This document shows positions 23,590 to 32,226 of a DNA stretch of 64,000 nt, piece after piece. The translations under genes and the position numbers were made by a program. The stretch covers positions 62,001 to 126,000 of the forward strand of contig NZ_CP007212.1 in the NCBI RefSeq assembly GCF_001411805.1. Reading direction: 5' to 3'. Under the pieces are notes generated by a model that was not told where the DNA came from, made no database searches, and was given only the letters and a program-made list of their open reading frames with translations. This DNA comes from Burkholderia plantarii (lineage in GTDB: Bacteria > Pseudomonadota > Gammaproteobacteria > Burkholderiales > Burkholderiaceae). Numbering within the stretch: the first letter of the stretch is position 1; each line of letters begins with the position of its first letter.

Positions 23590-24053
23590 GCGGTCACTGT
23601 CGGCGCGATGCTGCATTGCAGCGACGAATGGCCGGCGCGCGCCGCGGGCCGGGAGGCCGGCGAGCCGCCATCAGGGGCGTCGCCGCCCGCCGATTGGCAC
23701 TTCCCGGCTTGTCAAGACTTGACTTATACACATTTTGCACGTTGCGGCGCGGTAGAGCGCCACATCAACAAACCGCTCACGCTATTGCGTCGGAAAACGG
23801 ATAGCAGCCTTGCTGGATAAGGCTCCGCGATCGGTGCCAGAACGTATCAAAATGCAGCGAAGCGCAGATGGGGACACCGTTCCCGGCCTGTCAAGCGCGA
23901 GTTCTCAACAAAGTTATCCACAGGCGGAACCGGCGTTCCCCGATTCTTAATGAGAATCCGAAACTTAGCGGCGAAAGTGATGTTTTACTTTAACTTCGCG
24001 GCGCCGGCCGTGCGCCGGCCTTCGATCGCGCGCGGCGGCGCGGCGCCCGGGCG
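23590..24053. other. hemE-priA intergenic region with DnaA boxes and a direct repeat
   Basis: No gene is seen in these 464 bp. It holds TTATACACA (23724-23732) and TTATCCACA (23914-23922), both recognised DnaA boxes, plus a weaker reverse-oriented GCTGGATAA (23812-23820, 7/9). A 16-bp direct repeat TTCCCGGCyTGTCAAG occurs at 23701-23716 and 23880-23895, just upstream of each strong box. GTCAAG-A-CTTGAC (23711-23723) is a perfect palindrome, and GATTCT-TAATG-AGAATC (23942-23958) another. 23940-24000 is the most AT-rich part. The priA promoter must also lie here. Confidence 0.6.
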
Positions 24054-26306
24054 ATGAGAGGGAACGGCTTCGTCCGCGTCGCGCTCGACCATCCGCTGGC
24101 GACGCTGTTCGACTACCGCTACGGCGCGGCGGTGCCGCCCGAGCGCGGCATGCTCGTGCAGGTGCCGTTCGGAAAACGGCTCGCCGTCGGGCTGATCTGC
24201 GAAGTTGCCACTCACACCGAGGTCCCCGCGAACCGCCTGCGCGAGGTGACCGAGGTCTGCTCCGAACTGCCGCCGCTGTCCGACGCCTGGCTCGAACTGA
24301 TCGCGTTCGCGGCCGACTATTACCAGCGCGGGCGCGGCGAGGTCGCGCTGCCGGCGCTGCCGCAGGCGCTGCGCGACGCGTCGCGCTGGGGCCGCCTGCT
24401 GGCGCCCGAAGTCCGTTATCGACTGCTGCCGGCCGGCCGCGAGGCGCTGCCCGACGCGCTGCCGGCGCGCGCGGCGGCGCTGCGCCGGCTCGCGCAGGCG
24501 CTCGTCGAGGCGCCCTCGCTCGGCCTGCCCGAATTGCGCGCGCTGCATCCGAAGGCGAGCGCGACGCTCGACGCCTGGTGCGAGGCCGGCTGGGCCGCGC
24601 GCGACGAAATCTCGATCGCCGACGCCGGTGGACAACCGGTGGACAACCGGGTCGGCGCGGCTGTGCCGCCGCCGCTGACGGCCGAGCAGCAGGACGCGCT
24701 CGACGCGATCAGCGCGGCGCGCGGCTTCGCGGCGTTCCTGTTGCACGGCGTGACGGGCAGCGGCAAGACCGAGGTCTACCTGCGCGCGCTGGCGGCGCTG
24801 CTCGACGCGCGGCCCGACGCGCAGGCGCTGGTGCTGGTGCCCGAGATCAACCTCACGCCGCAGTTCGAGGCCGCGTTCCGCGCGCGCTTCGCGGCCGTGA
24901 TGCCCGGCGACGCGATCGTCACGCTGCACAGCGGGCTCGCCGAGGGCGAGCGCGCGCGGCACTGGCTCGCCGCGCACACCGGCCGCGCGCGGATCGTGCT
25001 CGGCACGCGGCTCGCGGTGCTGGCCTCGCTGCCGTCGCTGGCGATGATCGTGGTGGACGAGGAGCACGAGCCCGCCTACAAGCAGCAGGAAGGCCTGCGC
25101 TACTCGGCGCGCGATCTGGCCGTGTGGCGCGCCAAGCAGCTCGACGTGCCGGTGGTGCTCGGCTCGGCCACGCCGTCGCTCGAAAGCTGGTGGCTCGCCG
25201 AGCAGGGGCGCTACCAGCGGCTCACGCTGTCGCGGCGCGCGGTGGCCGACGCGGTGCTGCCGAGCGTGCGGCTCGTCGATCTGGAAGAGGAACGGCGGCG
25301 CGGGCGCGCCTCGCTCGGCGGGCTGTCGGGGCCACTGGTGGCGGCGCTGAAGGGGCGCCTCGAACGCGGCGAGCAGAGCCTGATCTTCCTGAACCGCCGC
25401 GGCTACGCGCCGGCGCTGGCCTGCGACGCCTGCGGCTGGGTCGCCGGCTGCCCGCGCTGCAGCGCCTACGTGGTGCTGCACAAGCCCGAGCGCGCGCTGC
25501 GCTGCCACCATTGCGGCTGGGAATCGCGGATTCCGCATGCCTGCCCGGAGTGCGGCAACGTCGATCTCGCGCCGCTCGGCCGCGGCACCCAGCGCGTCGA
25601 GGAAACGCTTGCCGAGGCGGTGCCCGGCGCGCGGATCCTGCGCATCGACGCCGACAGCACGCGCCGCAAGGGCAGCGCGCAGGCGCTGTTCTCCGACGTC
25701 CACGCGGGCGAGATCGACATCCTGGTCGGCACCCAGATGATCGCGAAGGGCCACGACTTCCGGCGCGTCTCGCTGGTCGGCGTGCTGAACGCCGACACCG
25801 CGCTGTTCTCGCACGACTTTCGCGCCACCGAGCGGCTGTTCGCGCAGTTGATGCAGGTAAGCGGGCGCGCCGGCCGCGCCGGGCTGGCCGGCGACGTGCT
25901 GATCCAGACGCGCTATCCGCGCCACGCGCTCTACCACGCGCTGGCGCGCCACGATTACGTCGGCTTCGCCAATTCAACGCTGGCCGAGCGGCGCGACGCG
26001 CACCTGCCGCCGTTCGTCTACCAGGCGCTGCTGCGCGCCGAGGGGCGCACGCTGGAGGCCGCGATCGCGTTCCTGCAGGCCGGCGCGGCCGCGCTCGCCG
26101 CGCTGCCCGGGGCCGAGCGCGTGACCGTCTACGACGCGGTGCCGTTGACGATCGTGAAGGTGATGCACGTGCATCGCGCGCAGCTGCTGGTCGAAAGCGC
26201 GTCGCGCGTGGTGCTGCAGCGCGTGCTCGCCGCGTGGCAGCCGCTGCTGCGCGAGCTGAAGGGGGTGTTGCGCTGGAGTGTCGAAGTCGATCCGCTCGAT
26301 ATCTGA
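24054..26306 (+). CDS. priA: Primosomal protein N' (replication restart helicase PriA)
   Basis: DNA helicase that recognises stalled forks and reloads the replisome. 750 residues. The N-terminal 3'-binding domain begins VRVALDHPLATLFDYR. The helicase core has Walker A GVTGSGKTE near residues 233-241 and VVDEEHEPAYKQ as the DEAH box. The zinc-binding region contains eight cysteines (ACDACGWVAGCPRCS, LRCHHCGWESR, CPECGN). GTQMIAKGHDF and VSGRAGRAG are helicase motifs V and VI. Start ATG 24054 gives the expected N-terminus. Confidence 0.97.
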   Translation: MRGNGFVRVALDHPLATLFDYRYGAAVPPERGMLVQVPFGKRLAVGLICEVATHTEVPANRLREVTEVCSELPPLSDAWLELIAFAADYYQRGRGEVALPALPQALRDASRWGRLLAPEVRYRLLPAGREALPDALPARAAALRRLAQALVEAPSLGLPELRALHPKASATLDAWCEAGWAARDEISIADAGGQPVDNRVGAAVPPPLTAEQQDALDAISAARGFAAFLLHGVTGSGKTEVYLRALAALLDARPDAQALVLVPEINLTPQFEAAFRARFAAVMPGDAIVTLHSGLAEGERARHWLAAHTGRARIVLGTRLAVLASLPSLAMIVVDEEHEPAYKQQEGLRYSARDLAVWRAKQLDVPVVLGSATPSLESWWLAEQGRYQRLTLSRRAVADAVLPSVRLVDLEEERRRGRASLGGLSGPLVAALKGRLERGEQSLIFLNRRGYAPALACDACGWVAGCPRCSAYVVLHKPERALRCHHCGWESRIPHACPECGNVDLAPLGRGTQRVEETLAEAVPGARILRIDADSTRRKGSAQALFSDVHAGEIDILVGTQMIAKGHDFRRVSLVGVLNADTALFSHDFRATERLFAQLMQVSGRAGRAGLAGDVLIQTRYPRHALYHALARHDYVGFANSTLAERRDAHLPPFVYQALLRAEGRTLEAAIAFLQAGAAALAALPGAERVTVYDAVPLTIVKVMHVHRAQLLVESASRVVLQRVLAAWQPLLRELKGVLRWSVEVDPLDI

Positions 26307-26682
26307 GCGCCGGCGCGTCGCGACACGGCTCGCGCGAATGCATCGAAGTGGTGCAACCCGGCCGCGCCCGCCGCGATGCGCAGGCGCACCGGCCGGCCGC
26401 GGCAAGCGTGCCGGCCTGCCGGCGCAACCCCGTCGCGGCACGACCAAACCCCTGCCGCGCCTTGTCGCACCTGCCTCGCGGCGGTTTTCCGTTCTTCCGC
26501 ACCCGCCATGCGTGCGAGCCGGAATGTCCTCGCGGGGCTGTCGGCGCCGTTTCCCCATTCCGGTGCATCCGTTCCGGGCAGATCGGCCCGATTTTGGGCT
26601 AAGGGAAAATACCGATCGCTCCGGTGCTTGGCGAGGCCTGGTTGCAATGATCTAATGCATTGATTCCAAAGAATTTTGTAAG
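26307..26682. other. priA-putA intergenic region, upstream part
   Basis: Roughly 480 bp separate priA from putA. The first 300 bp show only GC-rich frames without a recognisable product. One isolated PutA-box-like TGCAAC (GTTGCA on the other strand) is at 26352-26357. The part from 26600 onward is clearly lower in GC and holds the put control elements listed separately. Confidence 0.5.
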
Positions 26683-26713
26683 GGTGCAACCGGGCTTGTA
26701 ATTCGGTTGCACC
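26641..26713. promoter_or_regulatory. Putative PutA operator cluster (GTTGCA sites), with a hairpin
   Basis: GTTGCA occurs at 26641-26646, reversed at 26685-26690 and again at 26706-26711. The last two form the arms of a perfect 10-bp inverted repeat (GGTGCAACCG at 26683-26692, CGGTTGCACC at 26704-26713). GTTGCA is the known core recognised by the ribbon-helix-helix domain of Escherichia coli PutA. The same inverted repeat followed by five T residues could also work as a terminator for the priA transcript; the two roles are not exclusive. Confidence 0.65.
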
Positions 26714-26735
26714 TTTTTATTGTGTGGCATAGGAT
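26708..26735 (+). promoter_or_regulatory. Likely putA promoter overlapped by an operator arm
   Basis: TTGCAC (26708-26713), a 16-bp spacer and TAGGAT (26730-26735) resemble a sigma-70 promoter 55 bp before the putA ATG. The -35 box lies inside the right arm of the GTTGCA inverted repeat, so PutA binding would block RNA polymerase (inference). Confidence 0.5.
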
Positions 26736-26789
26736 TCCGCGAGTCTCATCCACGCGACCGCCGGCTCCAGCCCGGCACAAAAAGGAATC

Positions 26790-29700
26790 ATGGCAAGCAC
26801 CACCCTAGGCGTCAAAGTCGACGATCTGCTTCGCTCGCGTCTCAAGGACGCCGCCGCGCGACTGGAGCGCACCCCCCACTGGCTGATCAAGCAGGCCATC
26901 TTCGCGTACCTCGAACGCATCGAGCACGGCCAGCTGCCGGCCGAGCTGTCGGGCCGCAGCGGCTTCGCCGAGCTGGCCGACAGCCAGGCCGACGCCGAAG
27001 ACGGCGCCCCGCACCCGTTCCTCGAATTCGCGCAGAGCGTGCAGCCGCAGTCGGTGCTGCGCGCGGCGATCACCGCCGCGTACCGTCGCCCGGAACCCGA
27101 GTGCGTGCCGTTCCTGATCGGCCAGGCGCGGTTGCCGGCCAACCTCGCCAGCGAGGTCCAGACGATGGCGGGCAGGCTGGTCGAGACGCTGCGCACCAAG
27201 AGTTCGGGCGGCGGCGTGGAAGGGCTGATCCACGAATTCTCGCTGTCGAGCCAGGAAGGCGTGGCGCTGATGTGCCTGGCCGAGGCGCTGCTGCGGATCC
27301 CCGATCGCGCCACGCGCGACGCGCTGATCCGCGACAAGATCAGCAAGGGCGACTGGCGCTCGCACGTCGGCCATGCGCCGTCGCTGTTCGTCAACGCGGC
27401 CACCTGGGGGCTGATGATCACCGGCAAGCTGGTCACGACCAACAGCGAGGCGGGGCTCTCGTCGGCGCTCACGCGCATGATCGGCAAGGGCGGCGAGCCG
27501 CTGATCCGCAAGGGCGTGGACATGGCGATGCGCCTGATGGGCGAGCAGTTCGTGACCGGCGAGACGATCTCGGAGGCGCTCGCCAACAGCCGCAAGTACG
27601 AGGCGCGCGGCTTCCGCTACTCCTACGACATGCTCGGCGAGGCCGCTACCACCGAGGAGGACGCGCTGCGCTACTACGCGTCCTACGAGCAGGCGATCCA
27701 CGCGATCGGCAAGGCCGCCGGCAGCCGCGGCATCTACGAAGGCCCGGGCATCTCGATCAAGCTGTCGGCGCTGCACGCGCGCTACTCGCGCGCGCAGCAG
27801 GACCGCACCATGACCGAGCTGCTGCCGCGCGTGCGTGCGCTCGCGCTGCTGGCGCGCCGCTACGACATCGGCCTGAACATCGACGCCGAGGAAGCGGACC
27901 GCCTCGAGATTTCGCTCGACCTGCTCGAGGCGCTCTGCTTCGATCCGGAGCTGACCGGCTGGAACGGCATCGGCTTCGTGGTGCAGGCGTACCAGAAGCG
28001 CTGCCCGTTCGTGATCGACTACCTGATCGATCTGGCGCGCCGCAGCCGTCACCGCCTGATGATCCGGCTCGTGAAGGGCGCCTATTGGGATTCGGAGATC
28101 AAGCGCGCGCAGGTGGACGGCCTGGAGGGCTATCCGGTCTACACGCGCAAGATCTACACCGACGTGTCGTACCTGGCCTGTGCGAAGAAGCTGCTCGGCG
28201 CGCCCGACGCGGTCTATCCGCAGTTCGCCACGCACAACGCGCACACGCTCTCGGCGATCTATCACCTGGCCGGCCAGAACTACTACCCGGGCCAGTACGA
28301 GTTCCAGTGCCTGCACGGCATGGGCGAGCCGCTCTACGAGGAAGTGACGGGCCGCGACAAGCTGAACCGGCCGTGCCGCGTCTACGCGCCGGTCGGCACG
28401 CATGAAACGCTGCTTGCGTATCTGGTGCGCCGCCTGCTCGAGAACGGCGCGAACACCTCGTTCGTGAACCGGATCGCCGACAAGACGGTGGCCGTGAAGG
28501 ATCTGGTGGCCGATCCGGTCGAGGAATCGGCGCGCATCGTGCCGCTCGGCGCGCCGCACGCGAAGATCCCGCTGCCGCGCCAGCTCTACGGCGATTCGCG
28601 CGCCAACTCGATGGGCCTCGACCTGTCGAACGAGCACCGGCTCGCGTCGCTGTCGTCGGCACTGCTGACGAGCGCGCACCACCCGTGGCGCGCCGCGCCG
28701 CTGCTGGCCGACGAGGCGCTGGCCGACGCGCCGGCGCGCGAGGTGCGCAATCCGGCCGACCAGCGCGACGTGGTGGGCACCGTCAGCGAGGCGACGCCCG
28801 AGCACGTCAGCGCGGCGCTCGCGCACGCGGTGTCGGCCGCGCCGATCTGGCAGGCCACGCCGGTCGAGGCGCGCGCCGACTGCCTGGCGCGCGCCGCGGA
28901 CCTGCTCGAGGCGCAGATGCACACGCTGATGGGCCTGGTGGTGCGCGAGGCGGGCAAATCGCTGCCGAACGCCGTGGCCGAGATCCGCGAGGCGATCGAC
29001 TTCCTGCGCTACTACTCGGCGCAGATCCGCGACGAGTTCTCGAACGACACGCATCGCCCGCTCGGTCCGGTGGTCTGCATCAGCCCGTGGAATTTCCCGC
29101 TGGCGATCTTCATGGGCCAGGTGGCCGCCGCGCTGGCGGCCGGCAACACGGTGCTGGCCAAGCCGGCCGAGCAGACCCCGCTGATCGCGGCGCAGGCCGT
29201 GCGCCTGCTGCGCGAGGCAGGCGTGCCGGCCGGCGCGGTGCAACTGCTGCCCGGCGACGGCGAGACGGTGGGCGCGGCGCTGGTGTCGGATCCGCGCACG
29301 CGCGCCGTGATGTTCACCGGCTCGACCGAGGTCGCGCGCCTGATCAACAAGGTGCTGGCGGCCCGGCTCGACCCGGACGGCAAGCCGATCCCGCTGATCG
29401 CCGAGACCGGCGGCCAGAACGCGATGATCGTCGATTCGTCGGCGCTGGCCGAGCAGGTGGTGGCCGACGTGATGAACTCGGCGTTCGACTCGGCCGGCCA
29501 GCGCTGCTCCGCGCTGCGCGTGCTGTGCCTGCAGGACGACGTGGCCGACCGTACGCTGACGATGCTGAAGGGCGCGATGCACGAGCTGTCGCTCGGCAAC
29601 CCGGACCGACTGTCGACCGATGTCGGCCCGGTGATCGACGCCGAGGCGAAGCGCACCATCGACACGCACATCGCCGCGATGAAGGACAAGGGCCATGCGG

Positions 29701-30713
29701 TGACCCAGCTGCCGATGCCGGATGGCTGCGCGCAGGGCACCTTCGTGCCGCCGACGCTGATCGAGATCGGCAGCATCGACGAGCTGAAGCGCGAGGTGTT
29801 CGGCCCGGTGCTGCACGTGGTGCGCTACCGCCGCAGCGCGCTCGACAAGCTGCTCGACCAGGTGCGCGCGACCGGCTACGGGCTTACGCTCGGCATCCAC
29901 ACGCGCATCGACGAGACCATCGCACACGTGATCGGCCGCGCGCACGTGGGCAACATCTACGTGAACCGCAACGTGGTGGGCGCGGTGGTGGGCGTGCAGC
30001 CGTTCGGCGGCGAGGGCCTGTCGGGCACCGGCCCGAAGGCGGGCGGCGCGCTCTACCTGCAGCGCCTGCTGGCCACGCGTCCGGCCGGGCTGCCGAAGTC
30101 GCTGGAGGCGTCGCTGATGGTCGATGCGCCGGTGGACGGCGAGTCGGGTGATAATCCGTCCTCGGCGCTGGCCGCGCTGCGCGACTGGCTGATCGAACAA
30201 CGCGAGCCGGCGCTCGCCGCGCGCTGCGAGAGCTATCTGGCGCACGTACTGGCGGGCGCCACCGCGGTACTGCCGGGGCCGACCGGCGAACGCAACACCT
30301 ACACGCTCGGCCCGCGCGGCACGGTGCTGTGCGTGGCGGCGACCGCCAGGGGCGCGCGCGCGCAGCTTGCGGCGGTGCTGGCCACCGGCAACCGCGCGCT
30401 GTTCGCGGGCGCCGCGGGCGAGGCGCTGGCCGCCGCGCTGCCGGCCGCGCTGAAGCCATATGCGGGCGTGCGCAAGCAACCCGATGCGAGCTTCGACGCG
30501 GTGCTGTTCGAAGGCGACAGCGACGAGTTGCTGGCGCTCGTGAAGGAGGTGGCGCAGCGCCCCGGGCCGATCGTGTCGGTGCAGGGCGTGGCGGCGGGCG
30601 CCTTCGAGAACGGCGACGAGGATTACGCGCTGGAACGCCTGCTGACCGAGCGCTCGGTCAGCGTGAACACCGCGGCGGCAGGCGGCAACGCGAACCTGAT
30701 GACGATCGGCTGA
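26790..30713 (+). CDS. putA: Trifunctional PutA: put repressor, proline dehydrogenase and P5C dehydrogenase
   Basis: Oxidises proline to glutamate in two steps, with electrons passing to FAD and then NAD+. 1307 residues, the long trifunctional class. Residues 2-45 are a ribbon-helix-helix domain (TTLGVKVDD, TPHWLIKQAIFAYLERI) keeping T5, G7 and K9, the base-contacting residues of E. coli PutA. The FAD-barrel proline dehydrogenase follows (SIKLSALHARYSRAQ, RLVKGAYWDSEIKRAQ, ATHNAHT). The aldehyde dehydrogenase part has SPWNFPLAIFMGQ, the ETGGQNAMIVD segment and catalytic Cys at about 906 (GQRCSALRVL). The C-terminal end carries the extra conserved domain. Probably self-repressed via the GTTGCA sites upstream. 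Confidence 0.97.
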   Translation: MASTTLGVKVDDLLRSRLKDAAARLERTPHWLIKQAIFAYLERIEHGQLPAELSGRSGFAELADSQADAEDGAPHPFLEFAQSVQPQSVLRAAITAAYRRPEPECVPFLIGQARLPANLASEVQTMAGRLVETLRTKSSGGGVEGLIHEFSLSSQEGVALMCLAEALLRIPDRATRDALIRDKISKGDWRSHVGHAPSLFVNAATWGLMITGKLVTTNSEAGLSSALTRMIGKGGEPLIRKGVDMAMRLMGEQFVTGETISEALANSRKYEARGFRYSYDMLGEAATTEEDALRYYASYEQAIHAIGKAAGSRGIYEGPGISIKLSALHARYSRAQQDRTMTELLPRVRALALLARRYDIGLNIDAEEADRLEISLDLLEALCFDPELTGWNGIGFVVQAYQKRCPFVIDYLIDLARRSRHRLMIRLVKGAYWDSEIKRAQVDGLEGYPVYTRKIYTDVSYLACAKKLLGAPDAVYPQFATHNAHTLSAIYHLAGQNYYPGQYEFQCLHGMGEPLYEEVTGRDKLNRPCRVYAPVGTHETLLAYLVRRLLENGANTSFVNRIADKTVAVKDLVADPVEESARIVPLGAPHAKIPLPRQLYGDSRANSMGLDLSNEHRLASLSSALLTSAHHPWRAAPLLADEALADAPAREVRNPADQRDVVGTVSEATPEHVSAALAHAVSAAPIWQATPVEARADCLARAADLLEAQMHTLMGLVVREAGKSLPNAVAEIREAIDFLRYYSAQIRDEFSNDTHRPLGPVVCISPWNFPLAIFMGQVAAALAAGNTVLAKPAEQTPLIAAQAVRLLREAGVPAGAVQLLPGDGETVGAALVSDPRTRAVMFTGSTEVARLINKVLAARLDPDGKPIPLIAETGGQNAMIVDSSALAEQVVADVMNSAFDSAGQRCSALRVLCLQDDVADRTLTMLKGAMHELSLGNPDRLSTDVGPVIDAEAKRTIDTHIAAMKDKGHAVTQLPMPDGCAQGTFVPPTLIEIGSIDELKREVFGPVLHVVRYRRSALDKLLDQVRATGYGLTLGIHTRIDETIAHVIGRAHVGNIYVNRNVVGAVVGVQPFGGEGLSGTGPKAGGALYLQRLLATRPAGLPKSLEASLMVDAPVDGESGDNPSSALAALRDWLIEQREPALAARCESYLAHVLAGATAVLPGPTGERNTYTLGPRGTVLCVAATARGARAQLAAVLATGNRALFAGAAGEALAAALPAALKPYAGVRKQPDASFDAVLFEGDSDELLALVKEVAQRPGPIVSVQGVAAGAFENGDEDYALERLLTERSVSVNTAAAGGNANLMTIG

Positions 30714-30798
30714 GCGATCCCGGCTGGTTGGCATGACGAAACGGAAGCGGCAAGGCAAACCCGAAGTCGCTCCACTTACCCTGGTATTAGGAGAAGCT

Positions 30799-31941
30799 AT
30801 GCAACACACGATGAAAAAAGTGGCAGGCGCAACGTTCGTTGCCGTTATGTCGCTGGCGGGGACCGCATACGCGGAAGACGTGAAGATCGGCTTCGCGGCG
30901 CCGATGACGGGAGCGCAGGCGCACTACGGCAAGGACATGCAGAACGGCATCGTGCTGGCGATCGAGGACTTCAACGCGACGAAGCCCGTGATCGGCGGCA
31001 AGCCGGTGACGTTCGTGCTCGACACGCAGGACGACCAGGCCGACCCGCGCACGGGTACCACGGTCGCGCAGAAGCTCGTCGACGACGGTATCAAGGGCAT
31101 GCTGGGTCACTTCAACTCGGGCACCACGATCCCGGCCTCGCGCATCTACGCGAACGCCGGCATCCCGGAAATCGCCATGGCGACGGCGCCTGAGTACACG
31201 ATGCAGGGCTACAAGACCACGTTCCGGATGATGACGTCCGACACGCAGCAGGGCTCGGTGGCCGGCGCGTTCGCGGTGAAGGATCTGGGCATGAAGCGGA
31301 TCGCCATCGTCGACGACCGCACCGCCTACGGCCAGGGCCTTGCCGACCAGTTCGAGAAGGCCGCCAAGGCAGCCGGCGCGACCATCGTCGATCGTGAGTT
31401 CACGAACGACAAGGCCGTCGACTTCAAGGCGATCCTGACCAAGCTGAAGGCCGCCAAGCCGGACCTGATCTATTACGGCGGCGCCGACTCGCAGGGTGCG
31501 CCGATGGTCAAGCAGATGAAGTCGCTCGGCATCGCCACGGCACCGCTGATGAGCGGCGAGATGGTGCACACGCCGACCTTCCTGAAGATCGCCGGTGATG
31601 CGTCGGACGGCACGATCGCGTCGCTCGCGGGCCTGCCGCTGAACGACATGCCGGGCGGCAAGGCCTACGCCGACAAGTACAAGAAGCGTTTCGGCGAGGA
31701 CGTGCAGACCTACTCGCCGTATGCCTACGATGGCGCGATGGCGATGTTCAACGCGATGAAGAAGGCCGACTCGACCGATCCGGCCAAGTACCTGCCGGTG
31801 CTGGCGAAGACCGACATGGCCGGCGTGACCTCGACGCACATCGCCTACGACTCGAAGGGTGACCTGCGCAACGGCGGCATCACGATGTACAAGGTCGTGA
31901 AGGGCGAGTGGGTGCCGCTCAAGAGCATCGGCGGCAAGTAA
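30799..31941 (+). CDS. Branched-chain amino acid ABC transporter substrate-binding protein (LivJ/LivK type)
   Basis: Periplasmic receptor, 380 residues. Signal peptide MQHTMKKVAGATFVAVMSLA ends near GTAYAED; the mature protein begins VKIGFAAPMTGAQAHYGKD, very close to classic Leu/Ile/Val-binding proteins. The start ATG 30799 is set by AGGAGAAG five bases upstream; ATG 30811 is a weaker alternative. It lies 85 bp after putA on the same strand without permeases or ATPase, so it either pairs with a transporter elsewhere or feeds amino acids toward PutA. Ends in a strong terminator. Confidence 0.9.
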   Translation: MQHTMKKVAGATFVAVMSLAGTAYAEDVKIGFAAPMTGAQAHYGKDMQNGIVLAIEDFNATKPVIGGKPVTFVLDTQDDQADPRTGTTVAQKLVDDGIKGMLGHFNSGTTIPASRIYANAGIPEIAMATAPEYTMQGYKTTFRMMTSDTQQGSVAGAFAVKDLGMKRIAIVDDRTAYGQGLADQFEKAAKAAGATIVDREFTNDKAVDFKAILTKLKAAKPDLIYYGGADSQGAPMVKQMKSLGIATAPLMSGEMVHTPTFLKIAGDASDGTIASLAGLPLNDMPGGKAYADKYKKRFGEDVQTYSPYAYDGAMAMFNAMKKADSTDPAKYLPVLAKTDMAGVTSTHIAYDSKGDLRNGGITMYKVVKGEWVPLKSIGGK

Positions 31942-32009
31942 GCATGGATTGAACGGCTGACGGGCACCGCGCGCCGCCGCGCGCGGATGTTTCGGAATCC
32001 GTTGCATCG

Positions 32010-32057
32010 GGCCGGCCGCCGGGCGCGCATCGCGCGTCCCGGCGGCCGGCCTTTTTT
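32010..32057 (+). terminator. Strong terminator after the LivK-type gene
   Basis: A 14-bp perfect stem (GGCCGGCCGCCGGG with CCCGGCGGCCGGCC), 14-base loop and six T residues, about 70 bp after the stop at 31941. Confidence 0.92.
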
Positions 32058-32226
32058 CATGGTCGCGCGCCGTGCCGCCTGAGCGCTCGATCGATGCGCC
32101 CTGCCATGCGTTTTCCTCATCGCGGGCATGCATACGATTCGGTTGCGCGCGGAAATTGTCCTTGGCTAAATCGACCGGTACCAGGCAGGCCTGCCGGCCC
32201 GCGTCCCTTCGACCGTCGAGACGACC

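Noticed and set aside
21166..23616. 816-residue minus-strand frame opposite hemE and across pheC
   Set aside because: pheC in another frame has clear homology; this one has none.
26805..30809. 1334-residue minus-strand frame opposite putA
   Set aside because: Mirror of a confirmed gene; low-complexity Arg/His/Ala sequence.
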